Positions 42,799 through 51,957 of a stretch of DNA of 64,000 nt are shown piece after piece. The notes under the pieces are model-generated. The model was not told the origin of the DNA. It saw only the letters and a list, made by a program, of their open reading frames with translations, and made no database searches. A program made the position numbers and the translations under genes. Numbering within the stretch: position 1 is the stretch's first letter; every line of letters starts with the position of its first letter. Source of the DNA: Collinsella aerofaciens (GTDB lineage: Bacteria; Actinomycetota; Coriobacteriia; Coriobacteriales; Coriobacteriaceae); contig NZ_JADMOP010000007.1 in NCBI RefSeq assembly GCF_015558785.1, positions 1 through 64,000 of the forward strand. The letters run 5' to 3'.

Positions 42799-43317
42799 TT
42801 ACGCCTCGATGCGACGATACGTCACGAACTCATAATCGACGCCCTCGTCACCCTCACCGGCGGCAATCGTCGCGACCCCGCCACGCCACGCAATCTCCCA
42901 CGCGGGATCGGCGTCCAAATCGGGAAAGTACGTGTCCACGGCATGAGTGCAATGGTTGTGCGTGACCTCGGCCTCGGCGCAATACGGCAAAAACTGCCGA
43001 TACACCTCGCCGCCACCGATCACCCAGGCAACGGGCTCATCGGCAACCGCGGCGAGCGCCTCGTCGATGCTATGCACCACGTCGACGCCCTCGACAGCAA
43101 AATCCTCGTCGCGGGTAAGCACGATATTGCGACGGTTCTTGAGTGGACGCCCACCGGGAAAACTCAGCAGCGTCTTGCGCCCCATGATGACCGGGCAGCC
43201 CTTGGTGCAGGCCACAAAATGGCGCATGTCGGCGCGATTGGACACCACCATGTCGCCCTCGCACCCAATGCCACAATCGTCACACACGGCAACGATAGCA
43301 GATAGCTTACACGTCAT
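42799..43317 (-). CDS. folA: Dihydrofolate reductase
   Basis: It reduces dihydrofolate to tetrahydrofolate with NADPH. Conserved parts are LSAIVAVCDDCGIG, the catalytic acid in RADMRHF, the coenzyme site CPVIMGRKTLLSF with RRNIVLTRD, and AWVIGGGEVYRQFLP. The segment that normally reads LPW before the catalytic acid is VVS, so the usual active-site tryptophan is replaced. The 172 residues are normal. It is nine bases downstream of thyA, the expected partner that generates dihydrofolate. Confidence 0.9.
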   Translation of the reverse strand: MTCKLSAIVAVCDDCGIGCEGDMVVSNRADMRHFVACTKGCPVIMGRKTLLSFPGGRPLKNRRNIVLTRDEDFAVEGVDVVHSIDEALAAVADEPVAWVIGGGEVYRQFLPYCAEAEVTHNHCTHAVDTYFPDLDADPAWEIAWRGGVATIAAGEGDEGVDYEFVTYRRIEA

Positions 43318-43326
43318 GAGCACCAC

Positions 43327-44175
43327 CTACACCGCAATGGGAATGTTCTTGACCTGCGGGCCGTGCTCATAGCCCTCGACGATCAGGTCATCGGTCGTAA
43401 ACGCATAGAAGTCATGCACATCGGGGTTGAGCGTTACCTTGGGTGCCGCAAACTGCGGACGCTCGATAAGTTCGCGGACAATATCGACATGACGGTCGTA
43501 GATATGGGCGTCGGCGATCACATGCAGCAGCTCGCCGGGAATCATATCGACCGACTGCGCAACCATCATTAGCAGAATGGCGTACTGGCACACGTTCCAG
43601 TTGTTCGCGGCCAAAATATCCTGGCTGCGCTGGTTGAGAATCATATTGAGCGTCGGTTTGTCATCCTGCGGGCGCTGCGTGACGTTATACGTCACGCTGT
43701 AGGCGCACGGATACAGGTGCATCTCGGACAGATCGCTAAACACATAGGTGTTCGTCATAATGCGGCGGCTGTACGGCGTGTGCTTAAGGTCGTACAGCAC
43801 GCGGTCCATCTGGTCAAAGTCGCCCTCGGCATAATGGCTCTTCTGCCCAATCTGATACCCGTAGGCCTTGCCGATGGAGCCGGTCTCGTCAGCCCACTCA
43901 TCCCAAATGTGACTATTGAGGTCATGCACGTTATTGGACTTCTTTTGATAGATCCACAGGATCTCGTCCATGGCGGACTTGAGCGCCGTACGACGCAGCG
44001 TAAGTGCGGGGAACTCCTCGCGCAGGTCGTAGCGTGCCGTGACGCCAAAGTTTTTAATGGTATAGGCAGGGGTGCCATCCTCCCACACTGGGCGGACCTT
44101 TTGGCCCTCGGTGGTGGTGCCATGGTCCAAGATATCGCGGCACATGGTTACAAACTGCTGATCAGCTTTGCTCAT
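43327..44175 (-). CDS. thyA: Thymidylate synthase
   Basis: It methylates dUMP to dTMP with methylene-tetrahydrofolate. The nucleophile is the cysteine in HLYPCAYS (around residue 157), and the substrate motifs NQRSQDILA, a conserved asparagine in NWNVCQYA, and HIYDRHVD are present. The residue after the cysteine is alanine where most ThyA proteins have histidine (PPCH), which places it in a divergent subgroup. The start at 44175 follows AGGAGGG and gives 282 residues. folA follows in the same operon. Confidence 0.92.
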   Translation of the reverse strand: MSKADQQFVTMCRDILDHGTTTEGQKVRPVWEDGTPAYTIKNFGVTARYDLREEFPALTLRRTALKSAMDEILWIYQKKSNNVHDLNSHIWDEWADETGSIGKAYGYQIGQKSHYAEGDFDQMDRVLYDLKHTPYSRRIMTNTYVFSDLSEMHLYPCAYSVTYNVTQRPQDDKPTLNMILNQRSQDILAANNWNVCQYAILLMMVAQSVDMIPGELLHVIADAHIYDRHVDIVRELIERPQFAAPKVTLNPDVHDFYAFTTDDLIVEGYEHGPQVKNIPIAV

Positions 44176-44313
44176 TGACCCTCCTGTCAGTCGCCTATAA
44201 GCGAGATTTATTGTAGCCCAGGCGCGCGAGTGTCGAATTGGGCACTTAGTCCGGCACACGCAATGCACGGCAGCGCGGCTCCGCATGCGGCAACTAGGCA
44301 TCTTAGCCTTTTT

Positions 44314-44379
44314 CTGACATATGACAGAAATGCCTTGCGCCCAACGACTAACGCGTTATCCTATTGTTGACATATGTCA
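44314..44379 (+). promoter_or_regulatory. Promoter with paired CATATG palindromes ahead of the DUF134/NifX gene
   Basis: A near-perfect palindrome CTGACATATGACAG (44314-44327) and a perfect one TGACATATGTCA (44368-44379) have centres 53 bases apart, about five helical turns. Between them lie a -35-like TTGCGC (44335-44340) and a -10-like TATCCT (44357-44362) with 16-base spacing. One site is upstream of the -35 box and one just after the -10 box, as for repression by looping. Autoregulation by the DUF134 helix-turn-helix protein is inferred. Confidence 0.6.
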
Positions 44380-44393
44380 GATAAGGAGTGTGC

Positions 44394-45158
44394 ATGGCAG
44401 GAAGACGCGAAAAACTGCGCCGCGTCGGGATCATCCCCGAATACCGCGGCTTTACCCCCGATGGCCTGGCCAGCGGTGATGCCATCGACATGACCGTCGA
44501 CGAGCTTGAGGTGCTGCGCCTGTGCGACCTGGAAGGTCTCAACCAAGAGGCGGTCGCCCAGCAGATGGGCATCGCCCGCGCAACGGTGGCGGCCATTTGC
44601 AGCCGCGCGCATCGCAAGGTGGCAAACGCGCTGGTCAATGGACGGGCGATCGTCATCGAAGGCGGCAATATCGCGTACTCCCCCATCACCACAGTGACGG
44701 CCGTATGGCCAGCAAAGGAGGTCGACACCATGAGAGTGGCAACCACGTACGACAACGGCAACATCTTTATGCACTTTGGCCGCAGCGAGCAGTTCAAGAT
44801 CTACGACATTCAGGACGGCAAGGTGCTCAACGAGCAGGTCGTAGGCACCGGCGGCACCGGTCACGGCGCCCTGGCGGGCCTGCTCGCCAACGGTGGCGTC
44901 GACACGCTCATCTGCGGCGGTATCGGCGGCGGTGCCATCAACGCGCTTGCTCAAGCCGGCATCACGGTATATGCAGGTGCCCAAGGCAACTGCGACGCTT
45001 GCGTCGAGGCACTTATCTCCGGCACGCTCGCACAGAACGGCGAGGCCACGTGCAGCTGCCACGGCCATGACCACGAGCACGCCTATGAGCACGGCGAATC
45101 CTGTGGTTGCCACGGCCATCACGAGCACGAGGGCCACGAGGGCTGCGGCTGCCACTAA
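44394..45158 (+). CDS. DUF134 DNA-binding domain fused to a NifX/NifB-like cofactor-binding domain
   Basis: The 254-residue protein has three parts. Residues 1 to about 95 are a DUF134 helix-turn-helix (MAGRREKLRRVGIIPE, DELEVLRLCDLEGLNQEAVA). From Met113 onward is a dinitrogenase iron-molybdenum cofactor domain (MRVATTYDNGNIFMHFGRSE, ICGGIGGGAINALAQAGI). The last 35 residues hold 11 His and 6 Cys and should bind metal. A perfect AAAGGAGG (44714-44721) eight bases before the Met113 codon could start a separate NifX-like protein. AAGGAG precedes the full-length start. A metal-responsive regulator is the likely role (inference). Confidence 0.85.
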   Translation: MAGRREKLRRVGIIPEYRGFTPDGLASGDAIDMTVDELEVLRLCDLEGLNQEAVAQQMGIARATVAAICSRAHRKVANALVNGRAIVIEGGNIAYSPITTVTAVWPAKEVDTMRVATTYDNGNIFMHFGRSEQFKIYDIQDGKVLNEQVVGTGGTGHGALAGLLANGGVDTLICGGIGGGAINALAQAGITVYAGAQGNCDACVEALISGTLAQNGEATCSCHGHDHEHAYEHGESCGCHGHHEHEGHEGCGCH

Positions 45159-45221
45159 CGGCACGGCACCGTGAACTCGGGGCGCGACACTGAACGCAAC
45201 CCAACAATCAAAGCCAACAAC

Positions 45222-45253
45222 AAAGGCCACCCGGTAGCTACCGAGTGGCCTTT
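45222..45253. terminator. Bidirectional terminator between the DUF134/NifX gene and ffh
   Basis: AAAGGCCAC and GTGGCCTTT form a nine-base-pair stem extended inside by the self-complementary CGGTAGCTACCG. The genes on both sides converge on it. The minus-strand exit reads TTTGTTGTTGG, a weak T-run. Confidence 0.8.
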
Positions 45254-45278
45254 GCCATATCAAGCTGGAATTACAGCA

Positions 45279-46754
45279 CTATTTCTTATTGCGCATCTGC
45301 GCTTCCATCTGGCGCAGCAGGTCCATATCGGACTTGGGGCCGCCCGTTCCCAGGCCGCCCATGCCGCCCAGCCCCATGGCATCCAGACCGGGAATATTGG
45401 GCATGCGCATCTTTTTGCCCTTCTTACCCTTCTTGCCCTTCTTGCCGCCGGCCTGCGCCTGATTGGCCATCGTGCGCATGCGGCCCATCATCTTGTTCAT
45501 CTCGCCCCACTGCTTCATAAGGCTATTGACCTCGGTGGGGGTCACGCCGGCGCCCTTGGCAATGCGGGCACGGCGCTGACCGTTGATGATGGAGGGGCGA
45601 AGGCGCTCCTCCTTGGTCATCGACATGATGATGGCCTCGTTCTTATCGAAGATACCTTCGTCCAGGTTACCACCCATCTGGTTAAGCGCACGCTGGCCAC
45701 CGGGGAGCATGCCCAGAATGCCCTTCATGCCGCCCATCTTCTTGACGGCCTTCATCTGGTCGAGCATGTCGTTCATGGTAAAGCCCTCGCGCAGCATGCG
45801 CTCGGCGGCCTCGAGCTGCTCGGCGTCGGCCGCCTCCTGGGCCTTCTCGATAATGCCGACAACGTCGCCCATACCCAGAATGCGCTTGGCCATACGATCG
45901 GGGTAGAACGGCTCCAGCGAATCGGGCTTCTCGCCCATGCTCACAAACTTGATGGGCTTGCCGGTCACCTGGCGCACGGAAAGCGCGCCGCCGCCACGGG
46001 CGTCGCCGTCGAGCTTAGAGATGATCACGCCGTCAAAGTCGGTGCGCTCGGCGAAGGTCGAGACGACGTTGACGATATCCTGACCGGTCATGGCATCGAC
46101 GACCATCAGCACCTGATCGGGCTTGACGGCCTTCTTGATGTCCACGGCCTCCAGCATCATCTGCTCATCGATCTGAAGACGTCCGGCGGTATCGACGATG
46201 ACCACATCGCGCAGGTGGTCGACGGCCTCCTGGATGGCGCCCTTGGCGATATCGACCGGGTGCGCACCGTCGCCGCGGAAGACCGGTACGCCGATCTCGC
46301 CACCGAGCGTGGCCAGCTGGTCGGCAGCAGCGGGACGGTAGACGTCGCACGCGGCGAGCAACGGCGAGCGACCCTGCTTCTTGAGCAGGTAGGCCAGCTT
46401 TACGGCAGCCGTGGTCTTACCGGAGCCCTGCAGACCCACAAGCATGATGACATTGGGAATACGGTTGCTAAAGACGAGCTTGCTCTCGGTGGAGCCGAGC
46501 ATCTCGGTAAGCTCGTCGAGCACGATCTTGACGACGTTTTGCGCCGGAGAGAGCGACTCCATGACCTCTGCGGTCATGCAGCGCTCCTTGGTCTTGGCGA
46601 CGAACTCCTTGACGACCTTAAAGTTAACGTCGGCCTCGAGCAGCGCCATGCGAATATCGCGCATGGCCGAAGTAATATCGGCCTCGGTAAGCTTGCCCTT
46701 GCCGCGCAGGCGGTCAAATGTGTCGTTGAGGCGATCGCTCAGGGAATCAAACAC
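45279..46754 (-). CDS. ffh: Signal recognition particle protein Ffh
   Basis: Ffh binds signal sequences and SRP RNA and hands ribosomes to FtsY. The N domain is followed by the GTPase with VGLQGSGKTTA (G1), DTAGR and SKLDGDARGG, then the methionine-rich M domain with MLPGGQRALNQMGG and the RNA-binding INGQRRARIAKGAG. The C-terminus adds a lysine-glycine repeat (KKGKKGKKGKK) and a glycine- and methionine-rich tail. Length is 491 residues. It is ten bases downstream of ftsY, its receptor. Confidence 0.96.
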   Translation of the reverse strand: MFDSLSDRLNDTFDRLRGKGKLTEADITSAMRDIRMALLEADVNFKVVKEFVAKTKERCMTAEVMESLSPAQNVVKIVLDELTEMLGSTESKLVFSNRIPNVIMLVGLQGSGKTTAAVKLAYLLKKQGRSPLLAACDVYRPAAADQLATLGGEIGVPVFRGDGAHPVDIAKGAIQEAVDHLRDVVIVDTAGRLQIDEQMMLEAVDIKKAVKPDQVLMVVDAMTGQDIVNVVSTFAERTDFDGVIISKLDGDARGGGALSVRQVTGKPIKFVSMGEKPDSLEPFYPDRMAKRILGMGDVVGIIEKAQEAADAEQLEAAERMLREGFTMNDMLDQMKAVKKMGGMKGILGMLPGGQRALNQMGGNLDEGIFDKNEAIIMSMTKEERLRPSIINGQRRARIAKGAGVTPTEVNSLMKQWGEMNKMMGRMRTMANQAQAGGKKGKKGKKGKKMRMPNIPGLDAMGLGGMGGLGTGGPKSDMDLLRQMEAQMRNKK

Positions 46755-46764
46755 TAGTCACTCC

Positions 46765-47682
46765 TTAATTGGACTCGCCCACCAGGGCGCGGCAGAAATC
46801 TTTGGCATTGAACTCCTGCAGGTCATCGACCTGCTCGCCCACGCCCACGCGCAGGATCGGGAGCTTGAGTTTCTCGGCCACGGCCATGGCGATACCGCCC
46901 TTAGCCGTGCCGTCGAGCTTAGTCATGATAATACCGTCCAGGCCCAGCGCCTCGTTAAACTCGAGCGCCTGGTTCAGACCGTTTTGGCCCGTCGCGGCGT
47001 CGATCACAAGCACGACCGAAACCGGCATGGGACCGGCGGCCATATTGGCGGCGCGCTTACGGGTCACATTGACCACCTTGGCAAGCTCGCGCATGAGCTC
47101 AGGGCTCGTGTGCAGACGGCCGGCGGTATCGATAAGCACCAGGTCGCTGCCGCGCTTGTCAGCCTCGTCGAGCACGTCGTAGCAAACACTTGCCGGGTCG
47201 GAGCCGCGGTCGCGCTTGATGACGGGGACGCCGGCGCGCTGGCCCCACACATCGAGCTGCTCGATAGCGGCAGCACGGAAGGTATCGGCCGAACCGATCA
47301 CGACGTTCTTGCCGCGGGCGGCCATGGCGCTCGCGATCTTACCGACCGTCGTGGTCTTGCCGGCACCGTTAATGCCCACAAACAGCACGCAGCTCGGCGT
47401 ATCGGAGAACGGATCTCGCTCGATGGGCACAAAGTGCTGCTCAAGCTGCTCGGCCAGGGCACGGCGAAGCTGCGGAGCGGTCTTGAGGTTCTTCTTGGCC
47501 GCGGCATCGCGCAGGTCATCGGAGACCTTGATAGCGACCTCGGCGCCCATGTCACCCATGACGAGGGTGTCCTCCAGGTCCTCCCAAAAATCCTCGTCGA
47601 CCTCGCCGCCAAAGTAGAAGACCTCGTTGAGGGCCTCGCGGCTGCGCTCAAGTCCGCGCGAGAGAGCATCGAAGAATCCCAT
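46765..47682 (-). CDS. ftsY: Signal recognition particle receptor FtsY
   Basis: FtsY is the membrane-associated SRP receptor GTPase. The 305 residues contain the N domain and G domain with VGINGAGKTTTVGK, DTAGRLHTS and TKLDGTAKGG. It lacks the long acidic A domain of E. coli FtsY, as is usual for short Gram-positive forms. Its ATG overlaps the smc stop codon by one base (TAATG), so both are translationally coupled. Confidence 0.96.
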   Translation of the reverse strand: MGFFDALSRGLERSREALNEVFYFGGEVDEDFWEDLEDTLVMGDMGAEVAIKVSDDLRDAAAKKNLKTAPQLRRALAEQLEQHFVPIERDPFSDTPSCVLFVGINGAGKTTTVGKIASAMAARGKNVVIGSADTFRAAAIEQLDVWGQRAGVPVIKRDRGSDPASVCYDVLDEADKRGSDLVLIDTAGRLHTSPELMRELAKVVNVTRKRAANMAAGPMPVSVVLVIDAATGQNGLNQALEFNEALGLDGIIMTKLDGTAKGGIAMAVAEKLKLPILRVGVGEQVDDLQEFNAKDFCRALVGESN

Positions 47683-50600
47683 TATGCATTCACGACCTTT
47701 CCGGTTTCGCGATCGAGTTTTTGAGAGACGACGCGACTGACGCCGTCGGCTTGCATCGAGACGCCATAGAGGACGTCAGCGTCCTCCATAGTACGGCGCT
47801 GATGCGAGATAACCAAGAGCTGCGTATCGGAACGCAACACATCGAGCGCGCCGATGAGCTTGGACAGGTTGGCGTCATCGAGCGCCGCCTCGACCTCGTC
47901 CAGCACATAGAACGGCACCGTGCGCGTGCGATACACGGCAAAGAGCAGGGCGAGCGCCGTCAGACTCTTCTCGCCGCCCGACATGAGCATCATCTTGGTG
48001 ATGCGCTTGCCGCGCGGCTGCGCCACGACCTCGATACCCGTCTCGGCAGGATGCTCGTGATCGGTCATCTCCAGATGAGCCTGGCCGCCCGGGAAGAGCA
48101 TAGCGAAGATCTCGCGGAAGTTCGCGTCGACCTTCTCAAACGTCACCAGGAAGGCTTTGCGCATCTTGCGATCAATGGCCACCGTGATCTTGGTGAGCGC
48201 CTTGCGCGCGCTCTCCAGATCGGCCAGCTGCTCCTCGATGTAGTCGGCGCGACGCTTGAGCTGCTCGTACTCCTCCATGGCAACTTGGTTAACGGGACCA
48301 AGGTTGTTGATCTGGCGCACAAGCTGGTTGAGTTCGCGCTCGGCGGCATCGCGGTCCGTGGGCGCCGGAAGCATGAGCGCTTCCTCGAGTACCGTGGTGC
48401 CATCGGCGGTAATGGCCTTAATGGCGGCCTCTACCTGTACCTCGAGCTTGCCACGCGCGACCTTGAACTCGTTTTGCGCGGCGGAGGCGGTATCGACTCG
48501 CTCCTTAGCGCGGGCAACCTCTGCCTTGGCATCCTCGATGGTCTTCTTGAGCGAAGCGGAGTCCGCCTCCTCCAGAGAGGCCTGGTCACGCAGGCGCGCT
48601 GCCCAATCCGACGCGCGTTCCAACAGGGCAGAATAGCGTTCGTGCATGGGGTCGACGCGCAGGCGCAGCAGCTCGAGCGAGCGCGAAGCCTGGCGTGTTC
48701 CGCGGATACGACGGTCGATGCCCTCAAGACGATGCTCAAGGTCGGGCACGCGGCCCTTCAGCGAACGCAGGCGCTCGCTCGTCTGGGCCAGGCGCACCTT
48801 GGCATCGGCGAGCTTACCGGCGGCCTCGGAATCGTCACGGCGAACGCGATCGAGCTCATCGTTGGCCTCGGCAATCTGGAGACCCAGGTCGCTTGCCTGT
48901 GCACGCGCCTCGTCACGCGAACGGGTGAGCTCGTCAACGCGCGGGCGCGCGGCACGAACGGCCTCGGCAGCCTGCTCGCGGCGCTTGGAGATGCGCACGT
49001 GCTCGACCTCGGCATTGTTGGCGCTTTGCTCCAGGCGGCCGATCTCGGAGAGCAGCGAGCGGCGCTCGCCCTCAAGACGGGCGATCTCACCGGCGGCATC
49101 GCCCTCGGCGGCACGGGCCTCCTCGACGGCAGCGTTGGCCTCAACGACTTGGTCCGAAGCATGCTCAAAGATGGCAGCCAGATCGGGTTCCAGGCCCTCG
49201 AGCTCACGGATGCGGCGCTTGCGCTCCAAGGCACCCAAAGCCTCGCCGGCATCAAGCCCCACGCGCACCAGGCCGCCGCAGGCGACGCGGGCGCCATCGG
49301 GGGTCACGTAAGTCACGCCTTCAACGACCGGCGCCGACAGCGCGGCAGCAAGATCGTCAACGACGTAATAGCCGCCGAGCAGCGCCTCGACGACGGGACC
49401 GTAGCCTGCGCGCACGGACAGACGATCAACCAGACGGGTACCGGAGGCGCCCTCAGCGGCGGTAGAGCCGCTCACGCCGCGCGCCACCAGCAGTGCCTCG
49501 CCCGAGGCCTTCTTCTGGTCCAGAGCCGCACGACCGGCACGCTCAAGCGCAGACGTATCGTCGAACAGCAGCGCATCGATATCGCCGGCGAGCAATAGCT
49601 CAACCAGGCCCTCAAGCTCGCGAGGGGCTTCGAGCACATCGCCCAGGCGACCCGTTACGTCATCGCCCAGCGCACCCACCAGACGGCTCACGAGCGGCGA
49701 GCTGTCGGCCATGCGCGCATCAAGCTTCTTTTGGCTGGCAAGCTCCGAGCGCACCTCGGATAACTTGTTGCGCGCCTCGCTCTCACGATTACGCAAGTCC
49801 TTCAGGGCCGCACGGGCGACCTCGGTGGCCTCACGCGCATCGACCTGGGCCTGGCGCGCCTCCTCAAGAGCGCCCTCAAGCTCCTCGGCGCGGTCGCGAC
49901 GGCTCTCGAGCGAGGCCGTGACCTCCTCGAGCTGTTCATCGATCTGCTCCAGGCGCGAGGCATACATGTTGTCCTCGACCTCGGCATTGCTCAAGGAATC
50001 CTTCACCTTGGCGAGCTCGAGCGCGGCGTTATCGGCTACGCGCTGCACATCGCGTTGTTCACGCGTGAGCTTCGAAATCTGATTGTCGAGCGCCACGCGC
50101 CGCTCGTGGAGCTCGGCGGCGGCAGGACCAGCGGCGTCAACGTCCTCCTGGGCCTGCATATGCGCACCGGTCACTTCCTCAAGCTGCGCACGCGCGTCCT
50201 CGAGCTCCTCGACCACGCGACGACGCTGATGCTCGGAGCTCGAAATCTGACCGCGCATGTCAGACAGGCGCGACACCATGTTGTGGCCCTTTTCTTCGAG
50301 CAGGCGCATGTCGGAGTTAATGCGGCCGACCACATCTTGCATATGGCGGCGTTGCTCGCCCAGGTCGCCCACAAACAGGCCCTTTTCCTCGAGCATGACC
50401 TGGAGCTTCTCGAGCTCGCGCTCCTTTTCGCCCAAGCGGTACTGCGCAAGCTCAAGCTCGGCCGCGCCCTCCTTGGAGCGGCTCTCCAGGTCGTTCCACT
50501 GCGACTGCAGCGAACGCAGCTCATCGACGGCCAGCATCTGCGTAAGCTCGTTCGCGCGCGAGGACAACTCTTTGTACTTGCGCGCACGATCGACCTGACG

Positions 50601-51218
50601 CTCCAGCGGTCGCAGCTGACGGGCGATTTCCTTATTGATGTCGCGGGCACGCGTCAGGTGCTCGTCCATCGACTTAATCTTTTTGAGCGCACGCTCCTTG
50701 CGGCGCTTGTGCTTGGAGATGCCGGCGGCCTCCTCGATGAGGGCGCGGCGCTCCTCGGGGCGGCTCTGCAAAATGGCGTCGAGCTTGCCCTGGCTGATGA
50801 TGGAATGCGTATCCTTGCCCAGGCCCGAATCGTGCAGGATGTCCTGAATGTCCATCAGGCGGCACGGACTCGAGTTGATGAGGTACTCGCTTTCGCCCGA
50901 GCGATACATGCGACGGGTGATGGCGACCTCGTCAAAATCGACGGGCAGCATATGGTCCGAGTTATCGAGCACCAGCGTGACCTCGGCGACACCCACCGGC
51001 TTGCGCGCTGACGAGCCCGAGAAGATGACGTCCTCCATGGCCTGGCCGCGCAGCTGCTTGGCGCTCTGCTCGCCCAGGACCCACAGAATCGAGTCAGAGA
51101 TGTTCGATTTTCCCGAGCCGTTGGGACCGACGATGACGGTCAGGCCCGGCTCAAACGTCATATGGGCGCGGTCGGCAAACGACTTGAACCCTTTGAGCGT
51201 GAGGGACTTGAGATACAC
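47682..51218 (-). CDS. smc: Chromosome segregation protein SMC
   Basis: SMC is the long coiled-coil ATPase of the bacterial condensin. Walker A is VGPNGSGKSNISD near residue 33. Two coiled-coil arms surround a hinge at about residues 500-660, with LVSRLVGALGDDVTG at its start and GGLVRVGLDAGEA at its end. The C-terminal head has the signature LMSGGEKSLTALAL and Walker B FYVLDEVEAALDD. Its 1178 residues are normal. ScpA and ScpB are not in the window. It lies between rnc and ftsY, the classical arrangement. Confidence 0.97.
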   Translation of the reverse strand: MYLKSLTLKGFKSFADRAHMTFEPGLTVIVGPNGSGKSNISDSILWVLGEQSAKQLRGQAMEDVIFSGSSARKPVGVAEVTLVLDNSDHMLPVDFDEVAITRRMYRSGESEYLINSSPCRLMDIQDILHDSGLGKDTHSIISQGKLDAILQSRPEERRALIEEAAGISKHKRRKERALKKIKSMDEHLTRARDINKEIARQLRPLERQVDRARKYKELSSRANELTQMLAVDELRSLQSQWNDLESRSKEGAAELELAQYRLGEKERELEKLQVMLEEKGLFVGDLGEQRRHMQDVVGRINSDMRLLEEKGHNMVSRLSDMRGQISSSEHQRRRVVEELEDARAQLEEVTGAHMQAQEDVDAAGPAAAELHERRVALDNQISKLTREQRDVQRVADNAALELAKVKDSLSNAEVEDNMYASRLEQIDEQLEEVTASLESRRDRAEELEGALEEARQAQVDAREATEVARAALKDLRNRESEARNKLSEVRSELASQKKLDARMADSSPLVSRLVGALGDDVTGRLGDVLEAPRELEGLVELLLAGDIDALLFDDTSALERAGRAALDQKKASGEALLVARGVSGSTAAEGASGTRLVDRLSVRAGYGPVVEALLGGYYVVDDLAAALSAPVVEGVTYVTPDGARVACGGLVRVGLDAGEALGALERKRRIRELEGLEPDLAAIFEHASDQVVEANAAVEEARAAEGDAAGEIARLEGERRSLLSEIGRLEQSANNAEVEHVRISKRREQAAEAVRAARPRVDELTRSRDEARAQASDLGLQIAEANDELDRVRRDDSEAAGKLADAKVRLAQTSERLRSLKGRVPDLEHRLEGIDRRIRGTRQASRSLELLRLRVDPMHERYSALLERASDWAARLRDQASLEEADSASLKKTIEDAKAEVARAKERVDTASAAQNEFKVARGKLEVQVEAAIKAITADGTTVLEEALMLPAPTDRDAAERELNQLVRQINNLGPVNQVAMEEYEQLKRRADYIEEQLADLESARKALTKITVAIDRKMRKAFLVTFEKVDANFREIFAMLFPGGQAHLEMTDHEHPAETGIEVVAQPRGKRITKMMLMSGGEKSLTALALLFAVYRTRTVPFYVLDEVEAALDDANLSKLIGALDVLRSDTQLLVISHQRRTMEDADVLYGVSMQADGVSRVVSQKLDRETGKVVNA

Positions 51219-51228
51219 GGTTCCTCGC

Positions 51229-51954
51229 TTACACGTGCTTCTTGTTCAGAATCACGCCGTTGGTGGTGTAACCCATGCGGTCGAGCGCTTCGAGCGCGGC
51301 GGCTCCCTCGGCTTCCTTCTTTGAGGAGCCGGAGCCGCGACCCTGGCGAATACCATCGATCAAAACCACGGCGGTAAAGGTGGGCGCATGCGCCGGGCCC
51401 TCGGAGCCAACGAGCTTATACGCCGGGGGTTCGTGACCGTCGGCTTGCACGCACTCCTGCAAAAACGACTTGGGGTTTGCAGGATGCTCGGCACGCTCGG
51501 AAGCCAAATGCGGCTTAAGCGTACGATGGATAAACTCCGCTGCGGCATCCCAGCCGGCATCCAGGTACAGTGCGCCCACGAGCGACTCGTAGACGTTCTC
51601 GAGGGCCGAATGCAGGCCGCGCGCACCGGTACCGGTCTCGGAGGCACCAAAGATGATGATGTCGTCGATGCCCAGCTCGTGAGAAACCTCGGACAGCGTA
51701 GCGCCCGAGACAAGCGACACCTTCAGGCGTGTGAGCTTGCCCTCGTCAAACTCCGGATAGGACTCAAACAGGGAGCGTGCGACCACAGCGCCCAAAATGG
51801 AATCGCCCAAGAACTCAAGGCGCTCATAGCTGGCAGAAACCGGCTGGCCCTCGACTGCCGAGGGATGCGTAAGCGCCGCGCGCAGCAGCACCTTATTGTT
51901 GAACTCGTGGCCCAAGATTTCCTGGGCGCGCGTAAGTCGGTCGGATAAAGCCAA
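51229..51954 (-). CDS. rnc: Ribonuclease III
   Basis: RNase III cuts double-stranded RNA in rRNA maturation and mRNA decay. The signature ERLEFLGDSILGAVVA and the later acidic ALENVYESLVGALYLDAG carry the metal-binding residues. The C-terminal double-stranded RNA-binding domain runs from about residue 160 and includes GRGSGSSKKEAEGAAALEAL. Length of 241 residues is typical. It is three bases after acpP and ten before smc. Confidence 0.96.
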   Translation of the reverse strand: MALSDRLTRAQEILGHEFNNKVLLRAALTHPSAVEGQPVSASYERLEFLGDSILGAVVARSLFESYPEFDEGKLTRLKVSLVSGATLSEVSHELGIDDIIIFGASETGTGARGLHSALENVYESLVGALYLDAGWDAAAEFIHRTLKPHLASERAEHPANPKSFLQECVQADGHEPPAYKLVGSEGPAHAPTFTAVVLIDGIRQGRGSGSSKKEAEGAAALEALDRMGYTTNGVILNKKHV

Positions 51955-51957
51955 GAC

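Noticed and set aside
44361..45263. Minus-strand 300-codon frame opposite the DUF134/NifX gene
   Set aside because: The plus-strand gene has a strong ribosome-binding site and two recognised domains; the antisense frame has neither.
45400..45450. TTCTTGCCC repeats at the ffh 3' end as a repeat element
   Set aside because: They encode the Lys-Gly tail of Ffh in frame.
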